64,000 bases of DNA, from the NCBI GenBank assembly GCA_947579665.1, contig OX388341.1:3844001-3908000 (forward strand). Reading direction: 5' to 3'. Shown here piece by piece: positions 12,801 to 25,003 of this stretch. The notes beneath the pieces are model-generated. The model ran no database searches. It was not told the DNA's origin and was given only the letters and a program-made list of their open reading frames with translations. The stretch comes from Sympetrum striolatum (lineage: Eukaryota > Arthropoda > Insecta > Odonata > Libellulidae). How positions within the stretch are numbered: the first letter of the stretch is position 1; each line of letters begins with the position of its first letter. A program made the translations under genes and the position numbers.

Positions 12801-15199
12801 ATAACAAATCCTTTTGGAATGCGTCAAACATTAAAACGCTACTGTTCCGTAGTTAAGTATTAAGGACGGCGACGACATAACTAATGACAGAACGTTTGAT
12901 ATCCGCTTTTTACTTTCGAAGGAGCAGAATTAAGGCAAAAATTATGGAAGTCGACTTGTTTGGAAAGACCATTTGCTTCGGACGAAATGTAAGTTATATC
13001 GACTAATCGTCCCACGAGGAAAACCACCGCGTTTTTGAAATACGGCACTGAACCAATACTTCTCTAATATCGAGAAATACAGGGATCGAAGTTGTGATGG
13101 ACAAAAAAATCGCACTGAGTCTAAGTTTAGATATAAAAAGCCAAATATTTATCAGCGTACATCGTAGGACTAGGAACTGGGCTTTTCCGTGATTGGAAAT
13201 TTGAGAAAATTAACTAAATATGGCCCAAGACGACTTCGTTTGAAAGATATAGGTTTTCATAAACCTTTCGTTTGAGAGATGGATTTTGAGGAAATTACGA
13301 AATATTAAATCCTCGTTTGGGATAAATGGACACGAAATCTGAAATCGAAGACAAATATTATGCTTTACGTACACCACGAATGCACCTTTAATATACTAAA
13401 ATAAATTAAATTTGTAATTCATAAGGATGGAACTCATCTGAACTAAAATAACAGAAGCAGCGATGGTGAAAACTCTTGGAAGACATGTTTTTGTTTTGTT
13501 ATTACGAAGTATTCAAATTATTGCAGGCACATGTTTTTTGCTGTAATTGTAGTCATTGATTTATTTTATTGTCTGATGATGTAATGTGATGGTGCTGCCA
13601 CCACGTCTAACTGCGGCGGATTTTTGAACATAAATAACTCATGAAACGATGGTTGTCAACACACTGTGACAGGAAATGTGCAAATCTGAAAAAATGGAAC
13701 AAAACAAAAATTATGCGAGAGGTTATTCATTCGTTCTCTCCAAAAGAATACGAAGTTGCAACACGTTTGGGATTTCCTAGGGCCAATCTAGGAAGGCCCA
13801 TTGTCGATCGTCTTTCCGCGTGTTAGACCCTTTATCCCTACAATTTCTCCAGAAGAAAATTCTAGGCGGAAACCTGCAACCTATAGTTAGCGGCGGTCGA
13901 CCCTTGGAATCGATCCTTTCTCCTGAGGGATACCTCCTAAAACTCAATATTGAAAAAAATCTTCGTAAAAGATTTCCACATTTATGTTTGAGGCACACAT
14001 CCGAAATCTATAACAGATCAAAGTAATGAATTCTCGCGGTCCTTCGTCTTCTTACGGTAGTGCAATTCCCATGAGAAATCTGATTGAAAGAGAATTTAAT
14101 GCGTCATTTATATGGAAAGTCGTGGCCATTAGAATACATTAGCATTAGAGTGAATTCGTAACGATTACATAACGAATACATTACGCTCGTTCTAGATTTA
14201 ATCTCTCGGATATTATATTCGTGGAGCTGAAACAAAGTAACTGGTATTCGCTTAGGTTTCTATTCTATTTCGTTTACGTAAAGACACGAATCGGCTAAAG
14301 AGATTAAGTGCTTAGTCGTGTGAATTATCCAAACATCGCTAAAACGGCAGATGGCGTTGCAATCATCGCGTTTTCGGACCTTTCCACTTCGCTGCTTTTT
14401 TGTTATTATTATTATGGATTCTGTTTGCCTTTTCTTTTCTAAGCTTTGAATCGTACAATTTTTTATAAAGTAAATATTCAATGGATGATTAAACAATATA
14501 AATTGATCATTTTTGAGTTGAAACAAACATTTGTACCTCTAACATTCGGAACAAAATATCGTAACTAGATGCAATAAGAAATAGACGAGGAAACAGAAAA
14601 ATATGCAGAAGACCTCCAAGCAATATGAGGAGATGTGAGAGATGGCAATTCCCCTGTCATTTAGAGTTCCTAGACGAAAACCCAAAAACATTTGATCGTG
14701 CGAGATTCTGGTCCAAAGTAAAATGCAAACCTTTATTGAAAGGTAATAGCTGCAATTTAGTTAACTATGGTAAGAGAAATATCTTGAGTGATTTATTTTC
14801 GTGGCGTGAATTACGCCCAACATTCGAACGTCCGGAGGCGATATCGAAAGTGGAAAAGAGTGCGAAAAACTATTGCAACTGGCTCGACCTGATCCTCAAG
14901 TCAAGAAAGCTCAAGTATTCAAGGAAGTAGCGGACAGCGATTCTCCTTTTCTTGAGGAATGTATTTATGCTGCAGTTCTTATTAGTATTGCCAGACGGCA
15001 GCCCCTATACATTCAAGTGAGACACAAACACTCCACAATCCCTAAAACTAGAAGTCCCACAAATACCTATGTTTTAAATAGACATCACTATAAACAGTAA
15101 CACACACAAATACAGTAAGACGCAGTTCATACATTATCCCCCCCGGTATCCCCTCCAACGCATTAATAGACCCCACCAACACAGTTACCACACAGCATT
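9892..15199. other. Intergenic, no gene recognised
   Basis: AT-rich with scattered short ORFs (up to about 100 codons) that show no recognisable family. It contains a LINE 3'-end-like scrap and hairpin at 10700-10790, listed separately. The 12.3-12.8 kb part is somewhat richer in GC but gives no convincing exon. Confidence 0.45.
10700..10790 (+). repeat. LINE 3'-end-like fragment with 12-bp hairpin
   Basis: The part reading ATTGCTTTCGCGTA.CGTTC matches the LINE 3'-end-like fragment at 57406-57515, and the trailing AAAAATGA is also shared. At 10709-10736 lies a perfect hairpin: arms TAGGGAAGTGGC and GCCACTTCCCTA around the loop AGCA. Confidence 0.45.
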
Positions 15200-15979
15200 C
15201 ATCTGTGCTTTGGATAAGTCATTTACACAACATAATGATCAAAACATAGCTAAACCAGCATCCATAACTTCATCAGTACAATTAGCTTGTCAATCATATT
15301 TAAAAAATTGCATTATCATATTTTTACATTATTATTTACATTATCACAGCACTATTTACATTTATTTATCTCGTTATTTACGGTACACCACAAAATATTT
15401 CTATTTTCAAGCGCGGTTTTCCAGGGATCCTGATACCGTAGCGTTAATATCTTCGATGAATTTGGGAAATGTTCTAAAGCTTCCGCAGGTTTTCAACTAT
15501 TCGATTCAGAAAACAGAATTTACTTATGTCGGATTTTTGTTTCTTGTGCTTTACTTGACACTTATGACCACGCCTGCCTAAGAACTCTGACTTACTTACC
15601 TTATCCCTTACTTTTTTATATTCAGACTGTAAGCACAGAATATAGGTAATCTTTTCTTTGTTCTACGTGATTTTAAGGTATCCCATCCCAATTCTTTCAG
15701 CATTCTCATTACACTTCTGTGCCTATCATATCGTCCTAAAAGGAACTTAGGTGCCTCTGTACTTTTTCAAGGATTCTTTTGACTCCTACTTCATGAGGAT
15801 TCCACGAGCACTCCCCATATTCTAAAAGCGGCTTAACTAATGATTTATCCGCTGTCTCCTTTACATTACTGCTAGATTTCTTAAGTGTTCGCATAACAAA
15901 ATTGAGCGCCTTGTTTGCTTTTCCTATACGCTCATTCTATTTTAGACCACTGTAAAAAGTAATTCCTGGATATTTAATC
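15200..15979 (-). pseudogene. LINE (CR1/L2/Jockey-like) reverse transcriptase C-terminus, relic
   Basis: The reverse strand from about 15960 downward reads YPGITFYSGLK (the YLGI thumb motif of LINE reverse transcriptases). It continues with GKANKALNFVMRTLKKSSS, NVKETADKSLVKPLLEYG, WNPHEVG and LEKVQR, the standard order at the C-terminus of this group. Stops and a frameshift near 15750 end the frame. Further short matches (KELGWDTLKSRR; FLNRIVENLRKL) lie at about 15690 and 15510. The full protein would have supplied target-primed reverse transcription. Here only the end survives, and it is not functional. The upstream part of the same ORF resumes at 16674, beyond a hAT-like insertion. The 3' boundary near 15200 is approximate. 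Confidence 0.75.
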
Positions 15980-16665
15980 CAGGGATTCGAACCGGAGATT
16001 AACCGGTGAAAAAACGAACCGCTCTTTTCTTAACCGGTTCGAATGGAGAACCTCCGCAGCGGTTCGGAGCGGAAAAAGCTGCGAAGCACTCCGGTTCGCC
16101 TCCCTAATGAAGTCCCATGCAACTCTGGAGTATTTATAGACGAAATTGGGGTTTTTATTATGAATTTAGAGTATAATCGTACTACTAGCCAACAGTGATC
16201 AATGTAATTAGTTCATTAACTCGTTAAATATGCATTTTGGTGATATTTTTGCCCACAGAAAATGTTCTTCTTAAACCTAAATTCCCTAGATCTAGTAGTA
16301 AGTGATTTAGCAAAACTATCGTGCCTGCGATACCCGGGAACTCATGCATAGCGAAAGCCAAGGCTACCAATTCCTATTATTGGATATTACCCCATTTAAG
16401 ACTTAGAGAGAGTACTATTTTACGAATTAATTTAGTTATTGGGTTATTATTATAACATTTGCCTAAAATGTGAAGTTAGTCAAAATCTTTTAAAAATTTT
16501 CACCTCCGTCAAACCAGAGCGTTCCTTCGCTCTCCGGTGTGCGCTCCGCTCCGAACCTGAAAGCTCGCCGCAAGGGTTCCGCTCCGAACCGGAGCGTCGT
16601 TCGATTCATTCGCTCCGCTCCGGAGCAACTACGACACGAAAGCTCCGTCCCGGGTCGATTCCCTG
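15980..16665. mobile_element. Non-autonomous hAT-like DNA transposon, 686 bp
   Basis: The termini are imperfect inverted repeats: CAGGGATTCGAACCGG on the left and CAGGGAATCGACCCGG read inward from the right, matching at 14 of 16 positions. They begin with CAGGG, as many hAT elements do. The flanks ATTTAATC (15972-15979) and ATTTGATC (16666-16673) form an 8-bp target duplication with one difference, the length typical of hAT. Roughly 130 bp at each end is rich in CCGGTTCGGAGCGG-like words on both strands, while the middle is AT-rich. There is no transposase ORF. The element sits inside a LINE reverse transcriptase ORF. Confidence 0.8.
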
Positions 16666-16673
16666 ATTTGATC

Positions 16674-16762
16674 TCATTCTCCTTCAGTTTTCCAATATTT
16701 AGAAATTTGGTTATTATTGATGCATATCTATTATATATAGATGCTTTTCCAGATTCATTCAT
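16674..16762 (-). pseudogene. 5' continuation of the split LINE reverse transcriptase relic
   Basis: The reverse strand reads FLNIGKLKENEIK up to the insertion. In related LINEs this stretch (NGKxLKEVEEEK) directly precedes YLGI, and YPGI is found on the other side of the hAT-like element at about 15960. Removing the element and one target copy keeps the frame. Upstream of about 16762 the similarity is lost. Confidence 0.6.
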
Positions 16763-16889
16763 GGATGCATATATATAGATAGATAGGATACTAATTCACA
16801 GGCTAAACCACAAGCGCCATTAACTTGAAATTTTTACGAAGTATTGGCCATAACGTGAAACCACAAGAAACATTGCGATTTGGAACCTC

Positions 16890-17760
16890 AGTGTCATGGG
16901 TTCGATTCCAGAAGGCCCCAAAGTCCCGATTTTTTCCATTTAAATGCTTTGATTTCCGGAATTAAAAAAAAAATACTTTTTGGATAGGCAGAGAGTCAAA
17001 ACTCTAGGAGTCTATAAACATGGTCATGATCTATCGAAAAAATAAATGACTTTCACGATAACTATCCTCGGTTCGATGCTATGACGATGCAAATATCTGC
17101 CCTTTTAAATTCATGGGAGTAGTTTTTCATTATTTTTTTTGATGCACTTATCGAAATGATAGGAAGTTTGTGCTTGGCTAGAACATGTATGGTAAGAATT
17201 GGTTTAAGAAAAAAATAGATAAGACCATACTATTCCTGGGTTCGATGCCAGAGCACAATAACTTTTCTCTCATAAGGAATATAAGGGAAAAGCAGGACGT
17301 CGTTTGAGGCAGTTGAAACCAATTTTTCTGCTTGAATTTGCATACGTAGTTGGAGATGGTTATTTTCTGTTGTGCTGCATATAAATTATTGCCAGAAAGA
17401 CCCGGGTTCGATGCCGGGCGGTAAATATATCCCCCATATATAATACATTGAGGTAGCTTTTCATTATTTTTTTGATGCATTTATCGATATGATAGGAAGT
17501 TCTTGCTTAGATAGAAGATGTATATTAAGACTTGGTTCATGAAAAAAAGTTAGATAAGACCATGCTGTTTCTGGGTTCGATGCCAGAGCACATTACAAAT
17601 TCTCACATAAGGAATATATGGGAAAAGAAGGACGTCGTTTGAGGCAGTTGCAGCCAATATTTCTGCTTGAGTTTTCACACATAGTTAGAGACGGTAATTC
17701 TTTGTTGTTGTGCATTGTAATTATCGCCAGGAAGACCCGGGTTCGATGCCGGACGGAGAA
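16890..17760 (+). repeat. Tandem array of ~168-bp units, each with a tRNA T-arm/B-box-like motif
   Basis: GGTTCGATKCY occurs at 16899, 17070, 17239, 17405, 17574 and 17740, with spacings of 171, 169, 166, 169 and 166 bp. The segments ending at 17249 and 17584 are alike (CATTATTTTTTTGATGCA, GATAAGACCAT, then CTGGGTTCGATGCCAG). Those ending at 17415 and 17750 are also alike (GGACGTCGTTTGAGGCAGTT, then AGACCCGGGTTCGATGCCGG). The array is therefore a dimeric higher-order repeat of about 335 bp. Flanking stems (CCGG or CTGG) make each motif a T-arm-like hairpin. Complete tRNA bodies and clear A boxes were not found. It could be satellite DNA derived from a tRNA-related SINE. Confidence 0.75.
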
Positions 17761-17879
17761 ATTACAGCGAATTTTATGAATATTTTCAATACTTTTTCTA
17801 CTTTTGATGACCCTCTCGATATGATGTCGACTTGAAATTTGTGTTATCAACATGCTTGCAGAATCCAAGCAACATTTTA

Positions 17880-17882
<3 letters not shown>

Positions 17883-17917
<35 letters not shown>
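17883..17917. repeat. (AT)n microsatellite
   Basis: About 17 uninterrupted AT dinucleotides just after the B-box array. Confidence 0.9.
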
Positions 17918-17919
<2 letters not shown>

Positions 17920-18107
17920 GTACCTGCTAAGGTAGGGGACGATTTCCCGATCTAATCATTTCATTTCTTATTCTGTTCGATCGCTGATTTTTATTGCTTA
18001 TATTTCTTTCTCACTCTCTTTAGGATTTCATTAGAGCCTATTGCGAAAGGAGGAATTATCAAAGAACTTCATGATGAAATTTCACTTAGCACGAGGAAGC
18101 GTGCGCC

Positions 18108-18240
18108 TTAAACCCAAAGTTGAAAAAGGAGTGAAAAATTGTGACATGACTGTGGTTAGAACAACTGTCCGGAAAGTGGGGGACCTGGCTTCGAGTCCTA
18201 GTCATGTCACAATTTTTCAATCCTTGTTTAACTTTGAATT
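18108..18240 (+). repeat. Inverted repeat with tRNA-like loop
   Basis: The arms read outward from GTGACATGAC (18141-18150) and GTCATGTCAC (18201-18210). They stay complementary for about 19 bp perfectly (GAAAAATTGTGACATGAC) and, with a few mismatches, for about 35 bp. The roughly 50-base loop holds GGTTAGAAC and GGCTTCGAGTCC, resembling a D-arm and T-arm, and TTTTT follows the right arm like a Pol III stop. Taking GACATGA/TCATGTC as acceptor stem gives a compact tRNA-like fold of about 67 nt, shorter than a normal tRNA. It may be a SINE/MITE relic or a structured RNA. Confidence 0.55.
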
Positions 18241-20160
18241 ATCAAAGGATTACTTTTTAATTCGCAATCTTTTGTAGAATGATCTGCTACTTTATATGTA
18301 CTTGAGAAGTACTGTTCAGATTCGTTAGCTTATCGTTATATCTAGAAAGTCTGAGAGCGAACTCAAGGTCCCGAAAGATTAGAAAATTGCTAATATCACC
18401 CTTAATATCGGCTTAAAAGAGGATCAATCTCCTAAATATCATCTCAGCTGAATAATTCATGTGGTATCTGCCAAAATATACATAAAACACGAGCGCCATC
18501 AAAATCCTTCAAATCGAAGTCGTTTGCGACACTTCACTTACTCTGTACCACAATTCATTCTCACTTCCACTTAACGGACAACTTGTTCTATGTTTTTTCT
18601 GCGAAATCTTCTACAGTAATCTCCCTTCAAAATGAGAAAGTTCGTGTTTTGATGCAAAATTAGAGCATATACTCCTTTGATTGCATTTCCCGAATCTTGA
18701 GATTCTGAACGCAAAGCTTACATTAATGCTATTCGCAGTTCTTAATTTAGTTTAGAGGTCAACTTCAGGTGAAAATTTCGAGAGTGACCATTTCGAGTAA
18801 ACGCATGTTTAAACTCTCTCAGACGTCTGACTCTGTTCGTGAATCGAAAGGGCATTTCAAATCAATCGTGCATTCAAGAGCATTGAAATATTGTGTATAA
18901 ATGCCGATGTACTCTCGAATGCGTGCGGTGAGTTCATTTTCTGTCGACGATGGGTAAGTGAAGATTCGCTCACTGTCTAGTTAGTTCTGCGGAAGGCCTT
19001 CGTCGCTTACAAATCGAAAGAAACCCTTTAAATAGCTGACAATCGGGCGGTTTCGAAGTATTTGAGTCGTCACGGATGGTTTCCGGTGGATGACCGTTTT
19101 TCCGAGAAGCGAGAAGTTCCGAGAAGGTGTCATTGGCGAAATCCTCTCCGCTCCCTTCACCTGATGTCGATGGGGCGTCGCTTTCATTTGTCTATAATTG
19201 CTCCACTTCTGTGCATCTCAACTTTCCCGTATGCAATTTCGGAGTATCGTGGGCACATCTGACGAATATTTTTCGTTTGTATTTTGTCACTTTCTCATTC
19301 TTGTTAAACATAGCTCTGATAAAGTTGTGAGGCATACTCGTCATTCTAGTACAATGCTGCAGTCCTATGAGACGGCAATGATCCATTTGCCCTGCTGAGA
19401 TGAAACTCATACGAAACCTCGTGTAGGAAACAAGTAAGTGTCCATATTGACATCCTAATTGAGCAAATATAAAAAGACCAAGGGAAACTTGTCACGAATT
19501 GAAATGCTATCCAAAACGCTCAACTTGAAAGTCTCCATCCAGAAACAACTGAATCAATAACATTTCTTGGAAAAGATCGGAGGAAAAATGTCTATGCCTT
19601 CTGTAGTATTAAATCTGTAGCGTATAAAACATGAGTTAGCCTGTAAAAGAGACATGTGAAAGACTTCGGAGTAAATCTGAGCGTCCTCTTCAACCGCCCT
19701 TAAAACGCCGCAAGACTGAAAAATCGGATATCTTCCTCAGTTGCAATTCCAGCTGTTCTTTCCTTCCTTACTCTCGATTTATTTGACTTTCTAATCACTG
19801 ATCACTAATTTAGTTTCCATGGTTACACAAACGGCTGATTTTGCACAAAACGAGGGCGTTCTATTCGAAGTTACGTCAAAATATAATCTGACGACGAGTC
19901 TTATCGCGATTTGATGAAAAATCGAGATATACGCCGAAAGAAAGGATATTGAATAAGGTTTCTATAGAAGAGATAAATATCATCTGGTTAAAAAAGGCGA
20001 GGAATTTGATAAAATGAACTGATGTAGAAATTTTAATCCATCCTGTAAGCGTGATGCATGTTCTCACTTCGGCCCAATTTCAATCGAACCTCAGTGCATC
20101 TAAGTCTTCCTTCCTCGTGCATCCCTTTTATATGTACCGAAATCAATTTTAAAATTAAAA
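18241..20160. other. Intergenic, no gene recognised
   Basis: Several overlapping short ORFs cluster at 18981-19410 on both strands, but none shows a recognisable domain. No RNA or repeat structure was seen. Confidence 0.45.
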
Positions 20161-21023
20161 ATCTGATGTGGCCAGCACATCACTTTCTCCATATATAAGA
20201 TGTAAATATTTATCTACGACAGTAATTTCGAACTCTATATTCCATCTAAACTTAGAAGATGAGTGATTTATTTATATATTATTATCTTTTACGTCACAAA
20301 AATTATAAATAATGTTTTTCGGGACATGCTCGATAAAAAACGATGAATTTGGACTTTCGCCCATAGAGCCCAGAGCACCCACAAAGTACATATTCAGCAA
20401 CTTCTGGTTTATCAGTATTTCATGAATAACTCCTAAACAATCAGTGATAAAAAAATATGTTTAGTACAAAAGTTATAGTAATATACATTTTCTAAAACTT
20501 TTATAAATAATAGTATATACCTAAATAGCATATTTATGGAGATATTTTGAAAACCGGAAATGAGCTTTGAAGAATGAAGCTCGACTTACGGTTGACCGAT
20601 TTACTCCAAAAACTAATCAACTCTAACGACTTTAATAAAAGTACTATATATGAAATTTGGTGTCGATCCGACAAATAGTTTTCATGTTAGAGCGCCCACA
20701 AAGTACATAATCATCTTCTTCCGGTTTATCGGTATTTCACGAATAACTCCTAATCAACCGGTGATACAAAAATATGTCAAATACAAAAATTATAGTAAAT
20801 TATATTATCTAAAACTTTTATAAGAAATACAATACACGTATATATCATATTTATGGAGATATTTTGAAAACCGGAAATGAGCTTTAATGAATAAAGCTCG
20901 ACTTCCGGTTGACCGATTTACTCCAAAAACTAATCAACTCTGACAGCACACACCAAAGTACTATATATGAAGTTTGGTATTGATACGACTAATTGTTTTC
21001 ACGTTAGAGCGCCCACTATCACA

Positions 21024-21066
<43 letters not shown>

Positions 21067-21195
21067 ACAGACATCATTCCGAAAATGGTCAAAACGTGAA
21101 CTAGGGACCCCAAAACATTTATTTCCGTTGAAATCTCGAAGTCGATTTTTTTCATGAAAACAATACTTTCTCTATACTTCGTATATGGAGAAAGT
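20161..21195 (-). mobile_element. HINE-like element, copy B, near full length, inverted to copy A
   Basis: Reverse complement of the family at 6581. It begins ATCTGATGTGGCCAGCACAT (3' hairpin end) and ends TATGGAGAAAGT followed by AAAA. The 317-bp internal spacing recurs, with GAGCRCCC at 20373, 20690 and 21007. A CA tract lies at about 21019-21068. ORFs reading poly-Cys-Val or His-Thr over the tract are spurious. Confidence 0.7.
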
Positions 21196-22513
21196 AAAAA
21201 TGGAGCAGAACACGGATTTCGATTATCTTCATCGAATAACTAATAATAAGAAGAGAATACTCGTTTTCTGAGTAATTGCTGTTGGAAAATAAAAAAATAC
21301 GACAGTCTACTTAATGCTGATTCCATAAAAATAATGAATATAATTTGTAGACATTGTATCGATGACGACGATTCATCCTCGTTTTCGGTTTTACTCTGGA
21401 GTATTCGTTCATTGCTTTGAGAGTTGGAACATTAATAAATTGTTACTGATTTAAAATTAGTATCCGTCATACTTGACGGGAATTTTTGACGTAATGATAT
21501 ATAAAGATCCAGATTGAACTGTTATTGGTCATAATAAATCTGTATTTCAGCAAATGTATTTTAATAAAAGCTCGTAACAAGTAGTCGAGCAAACATTCTT
21601 AATTTTATGCGAAATTATTAGAAAAGATTAAAAGTAAATAAATCGGGAGTGGGCTTCTGAGCAAGATTTTTTATAGTAGTATAGTAGTAGTAGATAGTTT
21701 GTGAGGAAAAGACAATCGAATTAAAAACGAGGCATTTTCACCTTAAAGTAGACCCACTAGGTATGGGTAATTGAAGGAATAACAGTCCCCAACATTTCTT
21801 TCGAATAGATGTTTTCTTCGGCTGCATTTCTTTCTCTTTTGCTGACGTCGGGGTAAACAATTAAATATAAATAGCAATTATTATTAATTTTCATACAACA
21901 ATTTGGCTTTCTGGGCATGTCGCAACGCTTAACAATGAATTGGCGAGAGCCTTCCTTAGGCTGGACATTAATACATTCAGTACATCTTTCGTTTATCATA
22001 TTGCCCAGTAAGTCTTCATTAAGGTGTTATATAGTGTAAGTATATATATATAAGTATACATAGGTATAATAGTACTTTACAAACATTATATCGGAGCTCA
22101 ATATAACACGGGAAATGAGAGTTATGTCATATAATTATTTTATAAGATTTAGTCATTTTCCCGAAAACAGGAAATCCCTCTAAAACGCATACCCCTTAAT
22201 TGCTGAAAATGACTCTATTCAAAAGAGCAGAAGAAGTCATTTTCTACTCCATTCCAAGCAGTGATAATTGCTTCCGGTCTGCGTTGAGCCCATTCCTCGT
22301 GGCTGTGAGGGCGAACCGAAGGGCTACATTTCAATTGACCTATGCTATTAAAACCAATCTTGATGCATTTGCAGCTATTTTAAGAAGTTCTCGGAGAATC
22401 GGCGGACCATCGCCAAATTTTGTTGTCACTCGTCTTCACCTCCGTGTCTTTTAAAGACATTTGCAACCATTTGTAAGGCGACATCCAGTCCTAAGGAAAA
22501 ACGGACTTGAAAA
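21196..22513. other. Intergenic, no gene recognised
   Basis: An 84-codon ORF at 22200-22454 (+) ends just before the tRNA-like element but matches no family I know. The rest is AT-rich with short TA runs near 22040. Confidence 0.4.
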
Positions 22514-22584
22514 CGGGGCCGGGAATCGAACCCGGGATCTTCCTCTTTCCGGGAGGCTGCCTTAACCATCTAGGCCAGAACATT
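22514..22584 (-). repeat. tRNA-derived SINE head or tRNA pseudogene
   Basis: The reverse strand contains an A-box-like TGGCCTAGATGG and a perfect B-box GGTTCGATTCC in the right order, with a CCCGG/CCGGG T-stem. The 5' bases preceding the A-box do not pair with the 3' acceptor side, so it is not an intact tRNA gene. A SINE head is the best reading; its tail was not identified. Confidence 0.6.
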
Positions 22585-24528
22585 TTCAGAAGCCGTTTTG
22601 TGAACATCATATAATCTAGGCCGTTTTAAAGATTCATACTATTTTTTCATCATTTATTTTATATATTTCCCTTATCAAAATGATTTTGGCTAATTCTTTC
22701 AAAATACAGATTGCACGAATTTTGAATCTTGCACGCATTTAAGCAAATGCTGAAGAAACGTAAGATTTCGTTGCATTCTTGTAAAATGCCTATCGTTTGA
22801 TTATTAACATCGTCATTGAGAACGATTCCTTATAAGACACTGGCTGAATTCCATGGTTTCCGGCAATGTTTTCGGGAAAAGAAAGTTAAGAGAAGTTTCG
22901 CGTGCATTTGAAATTATAGATGAACGGGTGACGAACGTGTTCCTCAGTCGCTTTGTCGATGTGAAAGTATTTTTAAACTGTATGTAAGGTGGATTAGGGC
23001 AGACACAATTTTTAAAATATAATTTTTCTATATTTTGCACTCATTTTCCCGCTCTTGTTACTCATCCATTAGTTGAAATTTTCGTTTTATTGTGGTATCC
23101 GATATATGGCATTTTCCTTTAAGGGATTCGGCTTCATTTGCAGCGACCTTTTAAACAATTTGGAGTTATTTTGGTCGTTGGAGGAAATATTTTTATATAA
23201 CAATTTTATAAATATCAAACATAGTATAGAAATGCCTTTCGAACCTATGGAAGGCGACGGATGAGAAAGTACGCTCTAAAGAACAATTTACTTCGCTGGC
23301 TGACATGATTCCTGCTGTACGCCATCTTTAATAATACAAATCAGTTTACTATCTAAATATAAATTCCGATTTCCGATATTTTTATTTAAAATCAATATTT
23401 TTATAAGCGTTTGATTAAAAATATCGTAAATATCCCTGAAAATCAATGGGATTTTTTCAATGTCAATAAATATCAATCGTATATATTAAAAAGATCAAAA
23501 ATCGTCGGACGACGGACAGTTTGATGTTTTAGACAAGATGGCCAATGGCTCCTGAGATATAATGTCAACCAGTTGCGAAAATGACGAGAAAAACGCTCTC
23601 AAAGTCTTAGTAAAAGTTTAAGCTTTATAATACAGCATCTTGTACCATTAATCCACGATTTCTGGTCTGTAAAACGTGGCTTCTGGTACAGATTCAGCCG
23701 CTTCAATGGAAGGGATTTATCTGAGCAATTCTCTTGCTCTTTTGTAATATTTGGTGGGCACAGTCGATTCACTCCGTGTCTCGTCTGTGGCAGTAGTTGG
23801 TGTCCACACTCGCCCCTCATTTTCTTCATCGTAATTATCATATTCCTATGGTTATAATACTTATTAAATGTCATTTGATATGCAATCACGGCCACACCAG
23901 AGAGCATCTTCATTCTGCATGTAATTATGCCACCAAGGAACTCGCTGGAAGTGCCATTCTATTTTGTCAATTGCTCGGTTTTGATGAAAACATCTCGAGG
24001 AATCTCTTTCTGGTGTTCCTCTAATCTGATTCCGGAATTTCTGCTATGAACGAATCCTTCCCAAGGGACCATAAGCGATGCTGAGGGTTTTCGTCTGTGG
24101 AGCTAATGCGTAGCCCATCTTCTCTAAATTTAATTGCCACAAATAAAATATACACACAACTCATAGATTAGTTAACTTTTTCTTTGCCGCCGAGTCATTT
24201 TCTACAATTGAAGAGACACGGGCACGGGAAAAGAGTATTCGTTTTAAGTGGAGTTTTAACATAAGAGATATGTTTGCTTTGTTTAGCTCATCTTCGACGG
24301 CTTCGACTCTGTAACAGTATGAAAACGTGAACAGAACTGATCACAATGGGAATTTCGTATCAAGAACATAGACTATTTCACATCGATAACGCACGCTATA
24401 TCTACACACAGAAGGTTAGTCAATGAAATAGGAGCCGATTAGTATTATCTAATGGAAAACAAAATTATTTCTGATATCTCGTTTTCATGATCTTAATTTA
24501 TTTTTCTTCATTTTTTAAACTAAAAATT
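22585..24528. other. Intergenic, no gene recognised
   Basis: AT-rich. An ORF of about 104 codons at 23599-23913 (-) has no recognisable motif. Confidence 0.45.
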
Positions 24529-25003
24529 ATCTGATGTGGCCATAACATGACTTTCTCCGTATTTATTGAAAACAGAAGCCTATGCCGGTAATATATAAAT
24601 AACTCCAAAACAATGACTGTTACAGAAAAATGTTTCTTATAAACGTTGTAGTAAAGTACATTATCTACAACTTTTGTTCATAATTGTAAATACCTACATT
24701 GCATTCTTACAGAGATATTTAAGAAACGAAAATTTGTTCTGGATAAACCGCAACTTCCGGTTAAGCGATATTCACCAAAAACTAATCAACTCTTGGCATT
24801 GTTAAGAAAATACTAAATATGAATTTTGGAAATGATCGAATAATCAATTTTTAAGATAGAGCGCCCACAAACGTTTTTACCACAGACAGACATGTTCGGG
24901 AAAATTGCGAAAACGTGCTCTATGTGCCCCAAAACATATATTTCCGTCGAAATCTGGAGGTCGAATTTTTTTGCGAATGCAACACTTTCTCTATACTAAA
25001 GTA
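24529..25003 (-). mobile_element. HINE-like element, copy C, short diverged subfamily
   Basis: Starts ATCTGATGTGGCCATAACATGACTTTCTCC and ends CTTTCTCTATACTAAAGT on the plus strand, so both family ends are present. The middle is only about 400 bp, with one GAGCGCCC core. It resembles copy G (GCCTATGCCGGTAATATATAAA is shared), defining a second subfamily without the 317-bp duplication or long CA tract. Confidence 0.65.

Noticed and set aside
16890..17760. CRISPR-like array
   Set aside because: The spacing is regular, but the units are long, similar to each other over most of their length, and the host is a eukaryote.
22514..22584. Functional tRNA gene
   Set aside because: A- and B-boxes are good, but the acceptor strands do not pair, so it is more likely a SINE head or tRNA relic.
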